64,000 nt of DNA from Halopseudomonas salina (GCF_008641105.1 NZ_VTTI01000004.1:124001-188000), one strand, 5' to 3'. Positions 8,065-19,233 are shown, counted from the stretch's first letter. Numbers and translations are program-made. Notes: generated from the letters alone by a model not told the origin.

Positions 8065-8877
8065 TCAGCCCAGGCTGTCCAGATCGCGCCTTGCAAGCTG
8101 GGCTGCCGACGAGTTCGGATGCCGTGAGAGCACTTGCTGATACAGCTCTACGGCCTTGTCCCGGTTACCCAGGCGGCGCTCGACATCGGCGAGCTTGTAG
8201 AGTGCGTCGGCTTCCTTGCGATGTCCGGGATACTCGCTGACTACCAACGCGAACGCGCGGCCAGCTGATTGCAAATCGGACTCTACCAGGTGAATTTCAC
8301 CCAGCCAATACTGCGCATTCCCGGCGTATTCGCTATTCGGGAATTTCCTGACGAAGGCACTGAAGGCCTGGATCGCCTTTTCAAAATCTCGCGCCTTGAC
8401 CAGGTCAAAGGCTGCATCGTACATCAATTTCTCACGCGCCGGATCGACCTCAGCCGTGCCGGTATTGCCTTGCGGTGCTGTTGCACTGCCAGTGTTTCCC
8501 TGCTGACTCGCAGTGGGGCTTTCAAGTGCATCAATTGGCGCTTGCTGATCGGCATCGCCAGGTGTAACCCCGGTGCCCGCTGACAGCCTGCGGTCTATAT
8601 CCTGATATCGGTCCGACTGGTCCTGCTCCATTTGCTTGAGCCGATATTCCTGCTCCTCCAGCCTGCCGCGCAACATCGCGACCTCCTGTTGAAGCTGATA
8701 CAGCTGCTGCAATAGCTGGCCCTCTATCGAGGGGCCAGCTGTGGTCTGCTGGGCGGCAGGGGTAGACGATTGACTACCGCGGACACCGCCCGCGCTACCG
8801 TCAATAACCGGCACCTGGGCCATTGCCGCGATAGGCAATAGCATGAAGGCAGCTGTTAAACCCCTGAACCCTTTCAT
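8065..8877 (-). CDS. cpoB: Cell division coordinator CpoB (YbgF), Tol-Pal associated
   Basis: A periplasmic protein that links Tol-Pal function to PBP1B-driven septal peptidoglycan synthesis. The 270-residue product has a signal peptide ending AMAQ, and a coiled-coil trimerisation helix at about residues 52-88 (QLLQQLYQLQQEV). A Gln/Thr-rich linker follows, then TPR repeats at about 148-268 (SEYAGNAQYWLGEI, GHRKEADALYKLADVE, SSAAQLARRDLDSLG). Last gene of the ybgC-tolQRAB-pal-cpoB cluster, eight bases after pal. All expected parts are present. Confidence 0.94.
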   Translation of the reverse strand: MKGFRGLTAAFMLLPIAAMAQVPVIDGSAGGVRGSQSSTPAAQQTTAGPSIEGQLLQQLYQLQQEVAMLRGRLEEQEYRLKQMEQDQSDRYQDIDRRLSAGTGVTPGDADQQAPIDALESPTASQQGNTGSATAPQGNTGTAEVDPAREKLMYDAAFDLVKARDFEKAIQAFSAFVRKFPNSEYAGNAQYWLGEIHLVESDLQSAGRAFALVVSEYPGHRKEADALYKLADVERRLGNRDKAVELYQQVLSRHPNSSAAQLARRDLDSLG

Positions 8878-8885
8878 ATGACCTC

Positions 8886-9392
8886 TTACTTACGCAGTTC
8901 TACGCGACGGTTCTGAGCCCAAGCTTCTTCGCTGGAACCCATTGCGGCCGGCTTCTCTTCACCGTAGGAGACCAGCTCCAGCTGTGAAGGAGAAACGCCC
9001 TGGCCAGCCAGGTAACGCTGAACGGCAGCAGCACGACGCTCGCCCAGAGCCATGTTGTACTCGCGTGAACCACGCTCGTCGGTGTGGCCTTCCAGCACTA
9101 CACGGTTACCAGCAGCACGCAGATCCTTGGCATGCACATCAAGGGCGCGGGTAGCTTCAGGCTTCAGCTCGGCGCTATCGAGTTCGAAGTAGAAAGTAGT
9201 GACCGCGCGCAGAGCAGCCTCTTCGCTGGACATGTCGTCACCGCTTGAAGCTGGAGTGGTGTAACCAGCACCGGCGTTCGGATCAACCGCGCCAGTTCCG
9301 CCGGTGTCGCCACCTTTGGAGGAACAACCAACAATCACGCCCATAGCTACAACCAATGCCGCAAACTTACCAAATTTAATTACTTGCATCAT
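8886..9392 (-). CDS. pal: Peptidoglycan-associated lipoprotein (OprL/Pal)
   Basis: An outer-membrane lipoprotein that ties the outer membrane to peptidoglycan and binds TolB. The 168-residue precursor has a type II signal peptide with lipobox VIVGC (lipidated Cys23), a Gly/Ser linker, and an OmpA-like domain from about residue 65 with the peptidoglycan-binding segment [20 protein letters not shown]. Start at 9392, the first of two adjacent ATGs, preceded by GAGGAG. The 44-base gap to tolB is the widest in the tolR-to-cpoB run, so pal may have its own promoter or processing site. Confidence 0.96.
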   Translation of the reverse strand: MMQVIKFGKFAALVVAMGVIVGCSSKGGDTGGTGAVDPNAGAGYTTPASSGDDMSSEEAALRAVTTFYFELDSAELKPEATRALDVHAKDLRAAGNRVVLEGHTDERGSREYNMALGERRAAAVQRYLAGQGVSPSQLELVSYGEEKPAAMGSSEEAWAQNRRVELRK

Positions 9393-9436
9393 AAGACTCC
9401 TCGTAAACCCCACATGTTTTAATGATTTTTTACACC

Positions 9437-10741
9437 CTAGGGCAGGTATGGGGACCATGAGGGCACTCGCAGGTCCGTGAATTGGGTCGGAATTACCGAC
9501 CTTGCACGGCCATTGGTAGACACCAGCATGAGTACGCCCCGTCCCTGTTGACGGGTGGCATAAATTAACATGACGCCATTGGGAGAAACAGTGGGTGATT
9601 CATCCAATGAAGTTTCTGTTAACACTCTCAGATTACCGCGCTCCAGGTCCTGGATGGCAATCTGAAAATTACGGGTACCCTCTTGACGGTGCACCATGAC
9701 CATGGTCCGACCATCAACGGAGAGTTTGGCATTGGCGTTGTAGTTGCCGACAAAAGTCAGCCGCTCGGTAACACCAGTATTGATATTCTGTTTATAGATC
9801 TGCGGACGGCCACCACGGTCAGACGTGAAGACGATGGTGTTGGCATCCAGCCAGTCCGGCTCGGTATCGATAGCAAAGTGGTTGGTGATGCGTCGCAGCT
9901 GCTTGTTGGCCAGCTCCATCACGTAGATCTCGGGATTACCATCGCGGGACAACACAAAAGCCAGGCGTTCACCGTCAGGTGACCAGGAAGGGGCGCCATT
10001 GAGGCCCTCGAAACTGGTGATACGCTCGCGGCGACCGGTCTGGATGTAATGCACGAATATTTCCGGGCGCCCTGACTCGAAGGATACGTAAGCAATACGC
10101 TGCCCATCTGGTGCATACGAAGGCGTCAGGATAGGTTCCCGTGATTGCAGCAGTGTGACTGCTCGAGCGCCGTCATAGTCCGAGCGCTGCAGAGTAAAAC
10201 GGGTATTGTCGACAGAAAATCGTTCAGCAGCGACGTAAAGGAGCTTGGTATTGAATGCGCCCTTGATGCCAGTAATTTCCTCGAAGACCTGATCGCTCAG
10301 ATGGTGCGCCATATCACGCAACTGACTTCGCGTGCCACTCACGGTACGCGTCATCAGTACTTCTTCCCTGACAACACTGTAAAGGCTGAACTGCAGACGA
10401 TACTGATCGGAGCCGGGATCGGCATTAATCTGCCCGGCGACAACATATTCGACACCAAGAATGCGCCAGTCTCGAGGAAATATCTCGCTGGCCTGGGTAG
10501 GAGTGCTGAGCATATTGCGTCTGTCGAACGGAGCAAACATGCCGCTGTTTCGCAGGTCGTTGGCAACAATTTCTGCCATGTCTTCAGGCAGCGGCGTGCC
10601 ACCCTGCCAGCCAAAAGGCACCACAGCAATCGGCGAAGCCTTGTCGGTGCCCCGGGTAATCTCGATGGCGCCCTGAGCATACAGATTCTGCGTTACAAGC
10701 AGCAGCGCGAAGGCAGTTAGCCAGATTTTCAACATTTTCAT
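9437..10741 (-). CDS. tolB: Tol-Pal system beta-propeller protein TolB
   Basis: A periplasmic protein that shuttles between Pal and TolA. It has 434 residues: a signal peptide to about residue 22 (LYAQ), an N-terminal alpha/beta domain, then a six-bladed propeller of WD40-like repeats in the C-terminal half ([45 protein letters not shown]). The start codon overlaps the tolA stop (TGATG). Length and repeats are as expected. Confidence 0.96.
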   Translation of the reverse strand: MKMLKIWLTAFALLLVTQNLYAQGAIEITRGTDKASPIAVVPFGWQGGTPLPEDMAEIVANDLRNSGMFAPFDRRNMLSTPTQASEIFPRDWRILGVEYVVAGQINADPGSDQYRLQFSLYSVVREEVLMTRTVSGTRSQLRDMAHHLSDQVFEEITGIKGAFNTKLLYVAAERFSVDNTRFTLQRSDYDGARAVTLLQSREPILTPSYAPDGQRIAYVSFESGRPEIFVHYIQTGRRERITSFEGLNGAPSWSPDGERLAFVLSRDGNPEIYVMELANKQLRRITNHFAIDTEPDWLDANTIVFTSDRGGRPQIYKQNINTGVTERLTFVGNYNANAKLSVDGRTMVMVHRQEGTRNFQIAIQDLERGNLRVLTETSLDESPTVSPNGVMLIYATRQQGRGVLMLVSTNGRARSVIPTQFTDLRVPSWSPYLP

Positions 10742-11787
10742 CAGAATGACAGGTCCTCTGGTTTGAAGCGCAACGTTCGTTTGCGATATAGGCTATCAAA
10801 AGTTGCCGGCTTTTCCCGTGACAACTGCTGCATTTCTGGAATACGACCCACGTTTCTGATGGCTTGCACCGCAGACTGGTCAAAACCCGGGTCACCGCTA
10901 GTGCGCACGACTACGGCGCCAGTAATCTCACCCGTAGGCAGCATACTAATGACAACGTCAACCACCATACCATTACGTGCAGAAGGAGGACGTCTCCATT
11001 GCTCGCTGACATAACGTCTGATCAAATCATCATAGCTGGCTGCTACCTCATCACCTGACAGGTCAGCCTGAGCCTGCTGGTATTGCGTCTCGTCGGCAAG
11101 CAAATCAGCCAGCGCCTTGGCGCGAGCCTCTTCTTGCGCACGCCTTTGCTGGGCCTCTTTCTCCGCCGCTGCCTTGGCAGCGTCAGCCTTGCGCTTGGCC
11201 TCCTCTGCGGCTTTTTTCTTCGCTTGCTCCGCAGCCTGTTTTTTCGCTGCCTCATCAGCCGCTTTTTTCTTTGCCGCCTCGGCTTCTGCCTTCTTTGCGG
11301 CTTCCTCGGCTGCCAACTTGCGCGCTGCATCGGCCTTGCGCTGGGCTTCAGCCTCGGCTTGTTTGGCAGCTTCGAGCTGTTTGGCTGCCTCCGACTGCTT
11401 CTGCTCAGCGGCTTGTGCCGCTTTCTGCTGCTCTTCACGCTGCTGGGCGGCCTGCGCTGCAGCAGCCTGCTCCTTCGCCCTGGCTGCGGCAGCCTCGGCC
11501 TGTTCCTGTTTCTGCTGGTCGCGTTTGAGCTCTTCTGCCTCGTGGCGTTGAGCTGCGGTACGTGCGGCCTCACCAGCTATACGCTGATCCGTTTGGGTCT
11601 GCGCCGGGCTCTTGGAGTTCAACTGTACCAATGTCGCCTGAACAATTGGCTTGGCGGGCTCGAATTCCGGCGCGCTGCTGAAGGAGACGAAAAGCAGCAA
11701 TACCACAGCCAGGTGCACGGCCAGGGCCTTGAGCACCGAGGCAACATAACGGCCGGTTTCCGCCTGACGCGGCTCACGAGTGTTCAC
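10741..11787 (-). CDS. tolA: Tol-Pal inner-membrane energy-transducing protein TolA
   Basis: Couples proton-motive force from TolQR to the outer membrane. The 348-residue protein has one transmembrane helix at about 14-34, a long Ala/Lys/Glu/Gln-rich helical stalk at about 75-235, and a C-terminal domain at about 245-348 that contacts TolB/Pal. The start is GTG, overlapping the tolR stop as GTGA. The low-complexity stalk generates long false open frames on the other strand. The sequence and position in the operon identify it clearly. Confidence 0.95.
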   Translation of the reverse strand: MNTREPRQAETGRYVASVLKALAVHLAVVLLLFVSFSSAPEFEPAKPIVQATLVQLNSKSPAQTQTDQRIAGEAARTAAQRHEAEELKRDQQKQEQAEAAAARAKEQAAAAQAAQQREEQQKAAQAAEQKQSEAAKQLEAAKQAEAEAQRKADAARKLAAEEAAKKAEAEAAKKKAADEAAKKQAAEQAKKKAAEEAKRKADAAKAAAEKEAQQRRAQEEARAKALADLLADETQYQQAQADLSGDEVAASYDDLIRRYVSEQWRRPPSARNGMVVDVVISMLPTGEITGAVVVRTSGDPGFDQSAVQAIRNVGRIPEMQQLSREKPATFDSLYRKRTLRFKPEDLSF

Positions 11788-12230
11788 GGCGCCTCTGTAA
11801 TCAGTCCCACGTTCGGGACACCCGCTTGTTGCAAAGTTGCCATCGCGGTAACAACCAGGCCGTAGTTAGCTTCGCGGTCGCCTCGTATGTATACCAGCGT
11901 GTCCGGTCGAGCACTGATAATCTTGGTCACACCCGACGCCATTTCCTCCAGAGAAATCGCGCTGTCCGTCTGGTTCTCCGTATCAACGGTTTCACCCAGA
12001 TTCCAGAAATAGGTTCCATCGGCCAACACTGACAAAGTAAGCACCTGCTGATTGCTGTCCGAGGGCATGACCTCACTGGCCACCTGCGGCAAATCAACTT
12101 TCACGCCCTGATTCAGCATCGGAGCGGTCACCATGAATATAACCAGCAGCACGAGCATCACGTCGATATAGGGTACGACGTTCATCTCTGCAACGGGTTT
12201 GCGTTTCCGGCGTCTGCCTTGAACCTGCAT
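11784..12230 (-). CDS. tolR: Tol-Pal proton-channel protein TolR
   Basis: An ExbD/TolR-family inner-membrane protein of 148 residues. A basic cytoplasmic tail (RRRKRK) is followed by one transmembrane helix at about residues 20-40. Asp23, the residue protonated in the channel, is in place (VPYIDVMLVLLVIFMV). The C-terminal half is the periplasmic domain. Overlaps tolA by four bases and follows tolQ by 11. Works with TolQ as the motor of the complex. Confidence 0.96.
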   Translation of the reverse strand: MQVQGRRRKRKPVAEMNVVPYIDVMLVLLVIFMVTAPMLNQGVKVDLPQVASEVMPSDSNQQVLTLSVLADGTYFWNLGETVDTENQTDSAISLEEMASGVTKIISARPDTLVYIRGDREANYGLVVTAMATLQQAGVPNVGLITEAP

Positions 12231-12241
12231 TTTGACTCCGT

Positions 12242-12931
12242 TTACTCGTCGTTGCTGGCGTGGACGCGGCGATGAAGAATGCTCGAGAACTCGTCAGCAA
12301 AGGTATAGTAGCGACTGATCAGTGTTTCCGAGCGCGCGGCAAATCGGTTATAGGCAATAACTGCCGGAATCGCCGCGAACAAACCAATTGCCGTCGCGAT
12401 CAGGGCTTCGGCAATACCCGGAGCAACTGTCGCCAGTGTGGCCTGTTGCGCTGTAGCCAGACCACGGAAGGAGTTCATGATGCCCCAGACGGTGCCGAAC
12501 AGACCAATGTAAGGACTGGTCGAGCCGACAGTGGCGAGAAACGGTAGATGCTGATCGAGCTTTTCCTCTTCCTTGGAAATCGCCACGCGCATCGAGCGCT
12601 GTACCGCATCCATTACAGCATCCGGATCAACACCTGCCTGCTGACGCATCCGGGAGAATTCCTTGAAGCCGGCGCGAAAGATCTGTTCCAGTCCGGAGTT
12701 GTTGTCCGGGTTTCCTGTGACCTGACGGTACAACTTGGACAGATCGATGCCAGACCAGAATCGATCCTCGAAGTCATCGAGCGCGGTTTTCGCGGAGCGG
12801 ATAAAGGACCCGCGTTGGAAAATGATTACCCAGGACATGATGGATGCCGCTACCAGAATCAGCATAACCAGCTGTACCAGAACGCTGGCGGTAGAAATCA
12901 GGTGCCACATCGACATTTGATCAGCTTGCAC
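12242..12931 (-). CDS. tolQ: Tol-Pal proton-channel protein TolQ
   Basis: A MotA/TolQ/ExbB family protein of 229 residues with three transmembrane helices (about 16-38, 140-162 and 172-195) and a large cytoplasmic loop. I choose the GTG at 12931 because GAGGAGAGG lies about eight bases upstream and Pseudomonas TolQ usually has an N-terminal extension before the SMW segment. The ATG at 12916 lacks a ribosome site. The GTG start overlaps the end of ybgC by 11 bases. Confidence 0.95.
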   Translation of the reverse strand: MQADQMSMWHLISTASVLVQLVMLILVAASIMSWVIIFQRGSFIRSAKTALDDFEDRFWSGIDLSKLYRQVTGNPDNNSGLEQIFRAGFKEFSRMRQQAGVDPDAVMDAVQRSMRVAISKEEEKLDQHLPFLATVGSTSPYIGLFGTVWGIMNSFRGLATAQQATLATVAPGIAEALIATAIGLFAAIPAVIAYNRFAARSETLISRYYTFADEFSSILHRRVHASNDE

Positions 12932-13388
12932 GCGGTGCCTCTCCTCGCTCGGTCTTGCTATCTATTACCTGCCTGGCCCTGAACGCAGCGTTCAGACCAG
13001 ACGGAATTCCTCTGGGTTTGTACCGGTCGGCGCTGACACATGCAACCAACACCTCACCCTCACACAACAGGTCCCCATCAACACGTTTAACCTGCTGGCG
13101 GAACCGTATGCTGGCCCGCTTGAGATCAAGCACTTCCACGCTGACGTCCAGCTCGTCATCCAAGCGCGCGGGCGCGTGATAACGGGCGGTCACCGAGTGC
13201 ACGACAAAAATAATGTTTTCAGTCTGCAGGACACTTTGGTCAAACCCCAGGGTACGGACCATTTCGGTTCGCGCACGTTCCATAAATTTGAGGTAATTAA
13301 CGTAATAAACGATGCCGCCGGCATCGGTATCTTCAAAGTAGACTCGGACTCTCTGCACGAACGGCGGTCCGGAATAGTCAGCGCGCAT
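12921..13388 (-). CDS. ybgC: Acyl-CoA thioesterase YbgC (hot-dog fold)
   Basis: A cytoplasmic 4-hydroxybenzoyl-CoA thioesterase-type protein of 155 residues, conserved as first gene of the Tol-Pal operon. The motif [19 protein letters not shown] carries the likely catalytic Asp22. In E. coli YbgC acts on acyl-CoA esters and interacts with phospholipid-synthesis proteins. Followed by tolQ with an 11-base overlap, so translation is probably coupled. Function inside the Tol system is unresolved in general. Confidence 0.93.
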   Translation of the reverse strand: MRADYSGPPFVQRVRVYFEDTDAGGIVYYVNYLKFMERARTEMVRTLGFDQSVLQTENIIFVVHSVTARYHAPARLDDELDVSVEVLDLKRASIRFRQQVKRVDGDLLCEGEVLVACVSADRYKPRGIPSGLNAAFRARQVIDSKTERGEAPRAS

Positions 13389-13448
13389 AATGTAGAGCCA
13401 ACGGTGAGCTTTGCATAGTGTTTCCCAGCCAATATCGAAAATATTTTT

Positions 13449-14510
13449 TCAAGCCCCGTCAGCGTCCTGTCCGGTGCCGAAGAGATCATCCGCGGGCTGT
13501 GTCATCCGACGGGGCAGATCGAGCCCGAAGTGGGCATAGGCGTGCCGTGTAAGCATGCGCCCTCGGGGGGTTCGGGTAATAAAACCCTGTTGAATAAGAA
13601 AAGGTTCAAGCACATCCTCTATGGTGTGCCGCTCTTCACTGATGGCTGCAGCCAGGCTATCGATACCCACTGGACCACCATCAAACTTGTCGATCATCGC
13701 CAACAACAAACGACGGTCCATGTGATCGAAGCCCTTGACGTCAATATCCAGCAGGTTCAAGGCCTGGTCGGCTATTTCTGCCGAAATGGCACCGGTGCCG
13801 CGTACTTCTGCGAAATCACGAACGCGACGCAGCAATCGGTTGGCGATTCGCGGTGTACCGCGGGACCGACGCGCAATCTCGAGCGCACCATGGGACTCCA
13901 CCTGCAGGCCGAGAATCTTTGCCGAACGGGTCACAATGGTCGCCAGATCATCGACTCCGTAAAACTCCAGCCGCTGCGTAATGCCAAACCGATCACGCAG
14001 CGGGTTAGTCAACATACCCGCCCTGGTGGTGGCACCCACGAGCGTAAAAGGGGGCAGATCCAACTTGATGGAGCGGGCAGCAGGCCCTTCGCCGATCATG
14101 ATATCGAGTTGGTAATCTTCCATTGCCGGATAGAGGATTTCTTCGACTACCGGCGAAAGACGATGAATCTCATCAACAAAGAGTACATCTCCAGCTTCAA
14201 GGCTGGTCAGCATGGCTGCCAGGTCGCCCGCGCGCTCAAGGACCGGACCTGAGGTGCTCTTTATCTTGACGCCCATCTCCTGGGCAATGATGTTGGCCAG
14301 GGTCGTCTTGCCCAGTCCGGGCGGCCCGAAAATCAGTACGTGATCCAGGGCCTCACCGCGGCCTTTGGCTGCCTTCATAAACAGCTCCATCTGCTCACGC
14401 ACACTCGGCTGACCGATATAATCAGCCAGGCGATAGGGGCGGATAGCCCGGTCAATAACATCTTCCTGCTGCCGCGGCGCGGCAGCGATCAAGCGATCTT
14501 CTTCCAGCAT
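13449..14510 (-). CDS. ruvB: Holliday junction branch migration ATPase RuvB
   Basis: The AAA+ hexameric motor that drives branch migration with RuvA at Holliday junctions. It has 353 residues with Walker [10 protein letters not shown], Walker [11 protein letters not shown], sensor motif GATTRAG and a C-terminal winged-helix domain ([12 protein letters not shown]). Thirty bases after ruvA in the ruvC-ruvA-ruvB order. Complete and typical. Confidence 0.98.
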   Translation of the reverse strand: MLEEDRLIAAAPRQQEDVIDRAIRPYRLADYIGQPSVREQMELFMKAAKGRGEALDHVLIFGPPGLGKTTLANIIAQEMGVKIKSTSGPVLERAGDLAAMLTSLEAGDVLFVDEIHRLSPVVEEILYPAMEDYQLDIMIGEGPAARSIKLDLPPFTLVGATTRAGMLTNPLRDRFGITQRLEFYGVDDLATIVTRSAKILGLQVESHGALEIARRSRGTPRIANRLLRRVRDFAEVRGTGAISAEIADQALNLLDIDVKGFDHMDRRLLLAMIDKFDGGPVGIDSLAAAISEERHTIEDVLEPFLIQQGFITRTPRGRMLTRHAYAHFGLDLPRRMTQPADDLFGTGQDADGA

Positions 14511-14539
14511 GGATATCCCGTGCGTTGAATGCAGAACAA

Positions 14540-15145
14540 TTAAACGATGCCCTTGAGCGCGCGACGAATCAACTCTTCGCTAGTCATGCCGTCCTCTTCG
14601 ACCGCTGCTACGGCGCGGCTGGCCTCCTGCGGCTTGTACCCGAGACTTATGAGGGCACTGACCGCATCACTGCTCTGTGAGGCTGGAGCGAGACTGGCAC
14701 CCTCCCCGCCCAGCGGCTTGAAGGAGCCAGGCAAGGCTTCCCATGCCTTGAAACGGTCGCGTAGCTCTATCAATAAACGCTCCGCGGTCTTCTTGCCCAC
14801 GCCGGGCACCCGCACCAGAGCGCTGGTGTCCTGAGCCTGTACCGCCCGAATCAGCTCATCAACCTCAAGACCGGACATCAAAGCCAGCGCCAGCTTGGGG
14901 CCCACGCCGTTGAGTCTGATCAGCTCACGGAAAAGTTCGCGTTCGCGTTTCTCGACAAAGGCATACAGCAGTTGAGCATCTTCGCGCACCACCATGTGAG
15001 TATGCAGGGTAACCGACTGCCCCAGGCCCGGGAGCTTGTAAAAGGTGCTCATCGGCGCGTCCAGCTCGTAACCTACGCCTTGTACGTCCAGTAAAATATG
15101 CGGCGGTTGCTTTTCGAGCAGCACACCTGTCAGTCGTCCAATCAT
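14540..15145 (-). CDS. ruvA: Holliday junction DNA-binding protein RuvA
   Basis: A 201-residue tetrameric junction-binding protein. It has an N-terminal OB fold ([20 protein letters not shown]), two helix-hairpin-helix motifs ([33 protein letters not shown]), and a C-terminal domain for RuvB contact ([14 protein letters not shown]). The frame is open upstream to 15361, but the ATG at 15145 gives the universal RuvA N-terminus. Lies 22 bases after the ruvC stop. Confidence 0.98.
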   Translation of the reverse strand: MIGRLTGVLLEKQPPHILLDVQGVGYELDAPMSTFYKLPGLGQSVTLHTHMVVREDAQLLYAFVEKRERELFRELIRLNGVGPKLALALMSGLEVDELIRAVQAQDTSALVRVPGVGKKTAERLLIELRDRFKAWEALPGSFKPLGGEGASLAPASQSSDAVSALISLGYKPQEASRAVAAVEEDGMTSEELIRRALKGIV

Positions 15146-15167
15146 TGAAATGTCTCTTCGTTGACGC

Positions 15168-15695
15168 TCATCTGTGGCGGACCCGGCCGCTGCGCAACCC
15201 GAGGAGCCCGCCACCCAGCTGCGTATTGAGTGCCGTCGAATGGGCATGACAGAGCGCCGCTGCCAAGGCATCAGCGGCATCCGCCTGCGGCGTCCCGGAA
15301 AGCCCGAGCAGCTGAGTGACCATGTGTTGCACCTGGGTCTTGTCAGCTGCACCGGTACCAACTACCGATTGCTTGATCTGCCTGGCGGTGTATTCATGCA
15401 CATCCATTCCGGCGTGCACCGCTGCAACTATTGCAGCGCCGCGGGCCTGACCCAATTTCAGTGCCGAATCAGGGTTGCGCGCCAGGAACACCTGCTCGAT
15501 GCTGAGAATATCCGGCTCATATTTTCCGATCAGTTCACTCAGGCCCTCGAAAATCAGTTTGAGCCTGCCCGGCAGCGGCCCGCCGCCGAGACGGATACAA
15601 CCCGAGGTGACGTATTCACACTTACCCGCGTGCTCGCGGACAATACCGTAGCCTGTCGTGCGCGAACCTGGATCTATACCCAATATCAGGGCCAT
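15168..15695 (-). CDS. ruvC: Holliday junction resolvase RuvC
   Basis: The nuclease that cuts Holliday junctions. It has 175 residues with the acidic catalytic set starting at Asp8 in [14 protein letters not shown], Glu in SIEQVF (about residue 67) and the C-terminal acidic residues in the [14 protein letters not shown] region. Followed by ruvA and ruvB, so the three resolvasome subunits are made together. A terminator separates it from yebC upstream. Confidence 0.97.
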   Translation of the reverse strand: MALILGIDPGSRTTGYGIVREHAGKCEYVTSGCIRLGGGPLPGRLKLIFEGLSELIGKYEPDILSIEQVFLARNPDSALKLGQARGAAIVAAVHAGMDVHEYTARQIKQSVVGTGAADKTQVQHMVTQLLGLSGTPQADAADALAAALCHAHSTALNTQLGGGLLGLRSGRVRHR

Positions 15696-15769
15696 GCGTG
15701 GTGATTTCCGCTAATTGGATGAGCCCTAGTGTGCCATATCCGCCTGGCCATTCGATAAAAGAACGCGGG

Positions 15770-15797
15770 CAAGAAAAAGGGAGGCACATGCCTCCCC
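15770..15797 (-). terminator. Rho-independent terminator after yebC
   Basis: On the minus strand a GGGAGGC/GCCTCCC stem with a 4-base loop (15779-15796) is followed by TTTTTCTT. It lies 20 bases past the yebC stop and would separate yebC from ruvC. Confidence 0.8.
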
Positions 15798-15816
15798 GTT
15801 CCATGCGCTCGACGCT

Positions 15817-16563
15817 CTAACTCAACTGGGCCAGAACATTGTCGGGTATGTCAGCGTTGCTGTAGACGTTTTGCACATCGTCCAGATCTTCAAGCATGTC
15901 AACCAACCGGAGAACGCTCTCGGCTCCCTCCAGGTCCAGGACAACGGTGGTCGCAGGGATCATGCTGATATCCGCAGCCTCACGAACAAATCCCTGCTGA
16001 TCCAGATGATCGCGAACGCCACCGAACTCTTCGAAAGTGGTCAATACGTCAATCGAACCGTCGTTATTGCTAACGACGTCCTCAGCCCCTCCTTCCAGGG
16101 CCACCTCGATCAGAGCGTTCTCATCCGCACCCGGTCCATAGCTGATCTGCCCGCGCCTTTCGAACAGGTAGGCCACAGACCCGTCGGTGCCCAGATTACC
16201 GCCACACTTGTTGAAGGCGTGGCGAACTTCACTGACCGTGCGATTGCGGTTATCGGTCATCACTTCGACCAGGACCGCAACGCCACCGGGACCATAACCC
16301 TCATAGGTCAGCTCCTCGACGTTGTCCGCATCAGTGCTGCCCACACCACGCGCAATTGCGCGGTCGATGGTATCGCGGGTCATGTTGGCGGTCAGTGATT
16401 TATCCACCGCCGCTCTTAGCCTGGGGTTATCCGCGGGCTCGGGGCCGCCAAGCTTGGCAGCCACAGTCAATTCCCTGATCAGCTTGTTGAACACCTTGCC
16501 ACGCTTGGCGTCCTGCGCTGCCTTGCGATGCTTGATGTTGGCCCATTTGGAATGTCCGGCCAT
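15817..16563 (-). CDS. YebC/PmpR family regulator (TACO1-type)
   Basis: A 248-residue cytosolic protein beginning [18 protein letters not shown], the family's invariant start. Members have been described both as DNA-binding regulators (PmpR in P. aeruginosa controls quinolone signalling) and as ribosome-associated factors easing translation of proline-rich stretches. Sequence alone does not decide which role dominates. Lies between aspS and ruvC; terminated by its own hairpin. Confidence 0.95.
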   Translation of the reverse strand: MAGHSKWANIKHRKAAQDAKRGKVFNKLIRELTVAAKLGGPEPADNPRLRAAVDKSLTANMTRDTIDRAIARGVGSTDADNVEELTYEGYGPGGVAVLVEVMTDNRNRTVSEVRHAFNKCGGNLGTDGSVAYLFERRGQISYGPGADENALIEVALEGGAEDVVSNNDGSIDVLTTFEEFGGVRDHLDQQGFVREAADISMIPATTVVLDLEGAESVLRLVDMLEDLDDVQNVYSNADIPDNVLAQLS

Positions 16564-16588
16564 GATCGACTCCGTGGTTCTGGGCGGG

Positions 16589-18364
16589 TTATTCGACCTT
16601 GGGCTGCTCGCGCAGACGGATGTGTAGCTCGCGCAGGGCCTTGCCATCCACCGCACCCGGGGCCTGAGTCATGACACAGGCCGCACTCTGGGTCTTCGGG
16701 AAGGCAATGACTTCACGGATCGACTGGGCACCGGTTACCAGCATAACCAGGCGATCCAGGCCAAAGGCCAAGCCACCGTGCGGCGGCGCGCCGTACTTCA
16801 ATGCATCAAGCAGGAAGCCGAACTTTTCCTGCTGCTCTTCTGCACTGATGCCGAGAATGTTGAAAACCGCCTGTTGCATTTCCTTGCGATGGATACGGAT
16901 CGAACCGCCACCCAGTTCGGTACCGTTAAGCACCATGTCATAGGCGCGCGACAGAGCCGTAGCCGGGTTGGCAGCCAGATCCTCCGGGCTGCACTTGGGC
17001 GCAGTGAAAGGATGGTGCAATGCGCTCAGGCTGCCATCGTCGTTCTCTTCAAACATCGGGAAATCGATCACCCACAACGGCGCCCACTCGCAGGTCAGCA
17101 ACTGCAGGTCATGTCCAAGCTTTATACGCAGGGCGCCCAAGGCCTCGGAGACGATCTTCGCCTTGTCGGCGCCAAAGAAGACAATATCGCCATCAACCGC
17201 GCCAACCCGGTCGAGAATGATTTCAAGGTTCGCCTCGGGAATGAATTTGACAATCGGTGACTGCAGACCTTCAACGCCCTTGGCTCGCTCATTGACCTTG
17301 ATATAGGCCAGGCCCTTGGCGCCATAGATGCCCACATACTTGGTGTAATCGTCGATCTGCTTTCGCGGCATGCTGGCCCCACCAGGAACGCGCAGCGCAG
17401 CAACACGGCCCTTGGGATCGCTAGCCGGCCCACTAAACACCTTGAAGTCGACTTCGGTCAACTGGTCGGCCACGTCGACCAGCTCCAACGGGTTGCGCAG
17501 GTCCGGCTTGTCCGACCCATAGCGACGCATCGCCTCTTCGAAGGTCATATGCGGGAAGTCGCCAAGGTCCACGTCCAGCACTTCCTTGAACAGCTTCTGG
17601 ATCATACCCTCGGTCAGACCGATGATGTCCTTCTCGTCCATGAAGCTGGTTTCGATATCGATCTGGGTGAATTCCGGCTGGCGATCAGCGCGCAGATCCT
17701 CATCGCGAAAGCACTTGGCGATCTGATAATAACGGTCGAAGCCGGAGACCATCAGCAACTGCTTGAACAGCTGTGGTGACTGCGGCAAGGCAAAGAAAGT
17801 ACCAGGGTGGGTGCGACTGGGCACCAGATAGTCACGAGCCCCTTCAGGGGTAGCACGGGTCAGGATGGGTGTTTCCACATCCAGAAAGCCATTCTCGTCC
17901 AGATAGCGGCGCACGCTGCTGGTAATGCGCGAACGCAGCTTCAGTTTGGCGGCCATCTCTGGGCGGCGCAGATCGATAAAGCGATAACGCAGGCGGGTTT
18001 CCTCGCCCACATCTGAATACTCGTCCAGGGGGAAGGGTGGCGTTTCGGCCTGGTTCAGCACCTCGAGATCGTACCCCAGAACCTCGATCGCACCGGAGGC
18101 CATGTTGGGGTTCACTGCACCGGCAGGGCGAGGGCGGACCTTACCGGTTACCTTGACCACATATTCACTGCGCACGCGGTCGGCCAGAGCGAAGGTTTCT
18201 TCGCGATCTGGATCGAATACCACCTGCGCCAGACCTTCACGATCGCGGATATCCAGGAATATCACACCACCATGGTCACGACGTCGATGAACCCAGCCGC
18301 AAAGGGTGATTTCCTGATCCGCCAGCGATTCGTTCAACTGGCCGCAATAGTGGGTACGCATCAT
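16589..18364 (-). CDS. aspS: Aspartyl-tRNA synthetase
   Basis: A class II synthetase of 591 residues. The N-terminal anticodon-binding OB fold ([21 protein letters not shown]) is followed by the catalytic domain with motif 2 ([18 protein letters not shown]), the bacterial GAD insertion at about 290-420 and motif 3 ([12 protein letters not shown]). The Pseudomonas enzyme is non-discriminating where no AsnRS is made; that cannot be judged here. Start at 18364, the first of two adjacent ATGs, matching homologues; the longer open frame to 18562 has no support. Confidence 0.97.
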   Translation of the reverse strand: MMRTHYCGQLNESLADQEITLCGWVHRRRDHGGVIFLDIRDREGLAQVVFDPDREETFALADRVRSEYVVKVTGKVRPRPAGAVNPNMASGAIEVLGYDLEVLNQAETPPFPLDEYSDVGEETRLRYRFIDLRRPEMAAKLKLRSRITSSVRRYLDENGFLDVETPILTRATPEGARDYLVPSRTHPGTFFALPQSPQLFKQLLMVSGFDRYYQIAKCFRDEDLRADRQPEFTQIDIETSFMDEKDIIGLTEGMIQKLFKEVLDVDLGDFPHMTFEEAMRRYGSDKPDLRNPLELVDVADQLTEVDFKVFSGPASDPKGRVAALRVPGGASMPRKQIDDYTKYVGIYGAKGLAYIKVNERAKGVEGLQSPIVKFIPEANLEIILDRVGAVDGDIVFFGADKAKIVSEALGALRIKLGHDLQLLTCEWAPLWVIDFPMFEENDDGSLSALHHPFTAPKCSPEDLAANPATALSRAYDMVLNGTELGGGSIRIHRKEMQQAVFNILGISAEEQQEKFGFLLDALKYGAPPHGGLAFGLDRLVMLVTGAQSIREVIAFPKTQSAACVMTQAPGAVDGKALRELHIRLREQPKVE

Positions 18365-18449
18365 GTTGTGGTATTCCTGTCGTAGAGATCGGGCAGCCTG
18401 CGCGCCGGGATGAATGCCAGTCGCGAAGCAGCACACTGAGAAAAGCGCC

Positions 18450-18478
18450 ATAATATACCCGAAAGGTACCCTTGTCGG
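18450..18478 (-). promoter_or_regulatory. Candidate aspS promoter
   Basis: Minus strand: -35 CCGACA (18473-18478), 17-base spacer and -10 TATTAT (18450-18455), 85 bases upstream of the aspS ATG. Hexamers and spacing fit sigma-70. Read by eye, not measured. Confidence 0.45.
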
Positions 18479-18612
18479 CGAGAACCTCAATCCCTGATTT
18501 AACTGTGCTCCAACGACATGACTCCACATGGAGACGCGCCAGCTGCGAGGAGATTGCTGCAATATTCGGTTTCGACAAATTGGCAGTTGAGCATGCAGGC
18601 GTTACGTTAGCG

Positions 18613-18620
18613 TCTATACT
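18613..18620 (+). promoter_or_regulatory. RpoS-type -10 element upstream of dps
   Basis: TCTATACT matches the sigma-S extended -10 consensus (KCTAYRCT) and lies 89 bases before the dps start, with no good -35 at 17 bases, which sigma-S tolerates. It fits a starvation-induced Dps. The 344-base aspS-dps gap (18365-18708) otherwise holds only the aspS promoter; I see no further gene in it. Confidence 0.5.
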
Positions 18621-18711
18621 GCAGCTCAAAAGGACAACAACACAGTCGCAGTTACGGCCAACTGCGGCAGTCCAAACCCGTTTGAATCAATCCCATCCAA
18701 CAGGAGTCATG

Positions 18712-19182
18712 ATGAAAATCGATATTGGCATCAAAGAAAACGATCGCGAGAAAATTGCTCAGGGTCTGTCGCACCTGCTGGCGGACACCTACACGCTTTA
18801 TCTGAAAACCCACAATTTTCATTGGAACGTGAAGGGCCCCATGTTCCAGACACTGCATATGATGTTTGAAACCCATTACATGGAGCTGGCACAGGCGGTG
18901 GATGATATCGCTGAGCGTATCCGGACTCTCGGCTTCCCCGCGCCCGGCACGTACAAGCAGTTTGTCGAACTGAGCAGCATCAAGGAAGAAGAGGGTGTAC
19001 CGGATGCGCTGGACATGGTTCGCCTGTTGGTCGAGGGTCATGAATCATGCGTACGCACTGCACGGGAGTCTTTCCCTATCTGCGACGAAACCCACGATGA
19101 GCCAACGGCTGACTTGCTGACCCAGCGGATGCAGGTGCATGAGAAAACCGCATGGATGCTGCGCAGCCTTCTCGAGAAATAA
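18712..19182 (+). CDS. dps: Dps family DNA-binding ferritin (starvation protection)
   Basis: A dodecameric mini-ferritin that oxidises iron with hydrogen peroxide and shields DNA in stationary phase. It has 156 residues. The ferroxidase motif is visible in [10 protein letters not shown] (His/Trp) followed by [20 protein letters not shown] (Asp/Glu), with the conserved [23 protein letters not shown] near the C-terminus. AGGAG sits five bases before this ATG; an adjacent ATG at 18709 is only two bases from it. The N-terminus is short with few lysines, so DNA binding may be weak. Confidence 0.94.
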   Translation: MKIDIGIKENDREKIAQGLSHLLADTYTLYLKTHNFHWNVKGPMFQTLHMMFETHYMELAQAVDDIAERIRTLGFPAPGTYKQFVELSSIKEEEGVPDALDMVRLLVEGHESCVRTARESFPICDETHDEPTADLLTQRMQVHEKTAWMLRSLLEK

Positions 19183-19207
19183 TGTCTGCCGCTGCATTGA
19201 ATTAACG

Positions 19208-19233
19208 TCGGCGGGTGGACAGCCACCCGCCGA
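19208..19233 (+). terminator. Strong GC-rich hairpin after dps
   Basis: A perfect 11-bp stem (19208-19218 with 19223-19233) with a 4-base loop, 26 bases after the dps stop. No U-tract follows, so it may be a weak terminator or an mRNA 3'-end stabiliser. Confidence 0.5.

Noticed and set aside
11083..11865. A long hydrophobic open frame on the plus strand opposite tolA
   Set aside because: It mirrors the Ala/Lys-rich TolA stalk; repetitive GCN codons read backwards give Leu/Phe/Cys-rich false membrane proteins.
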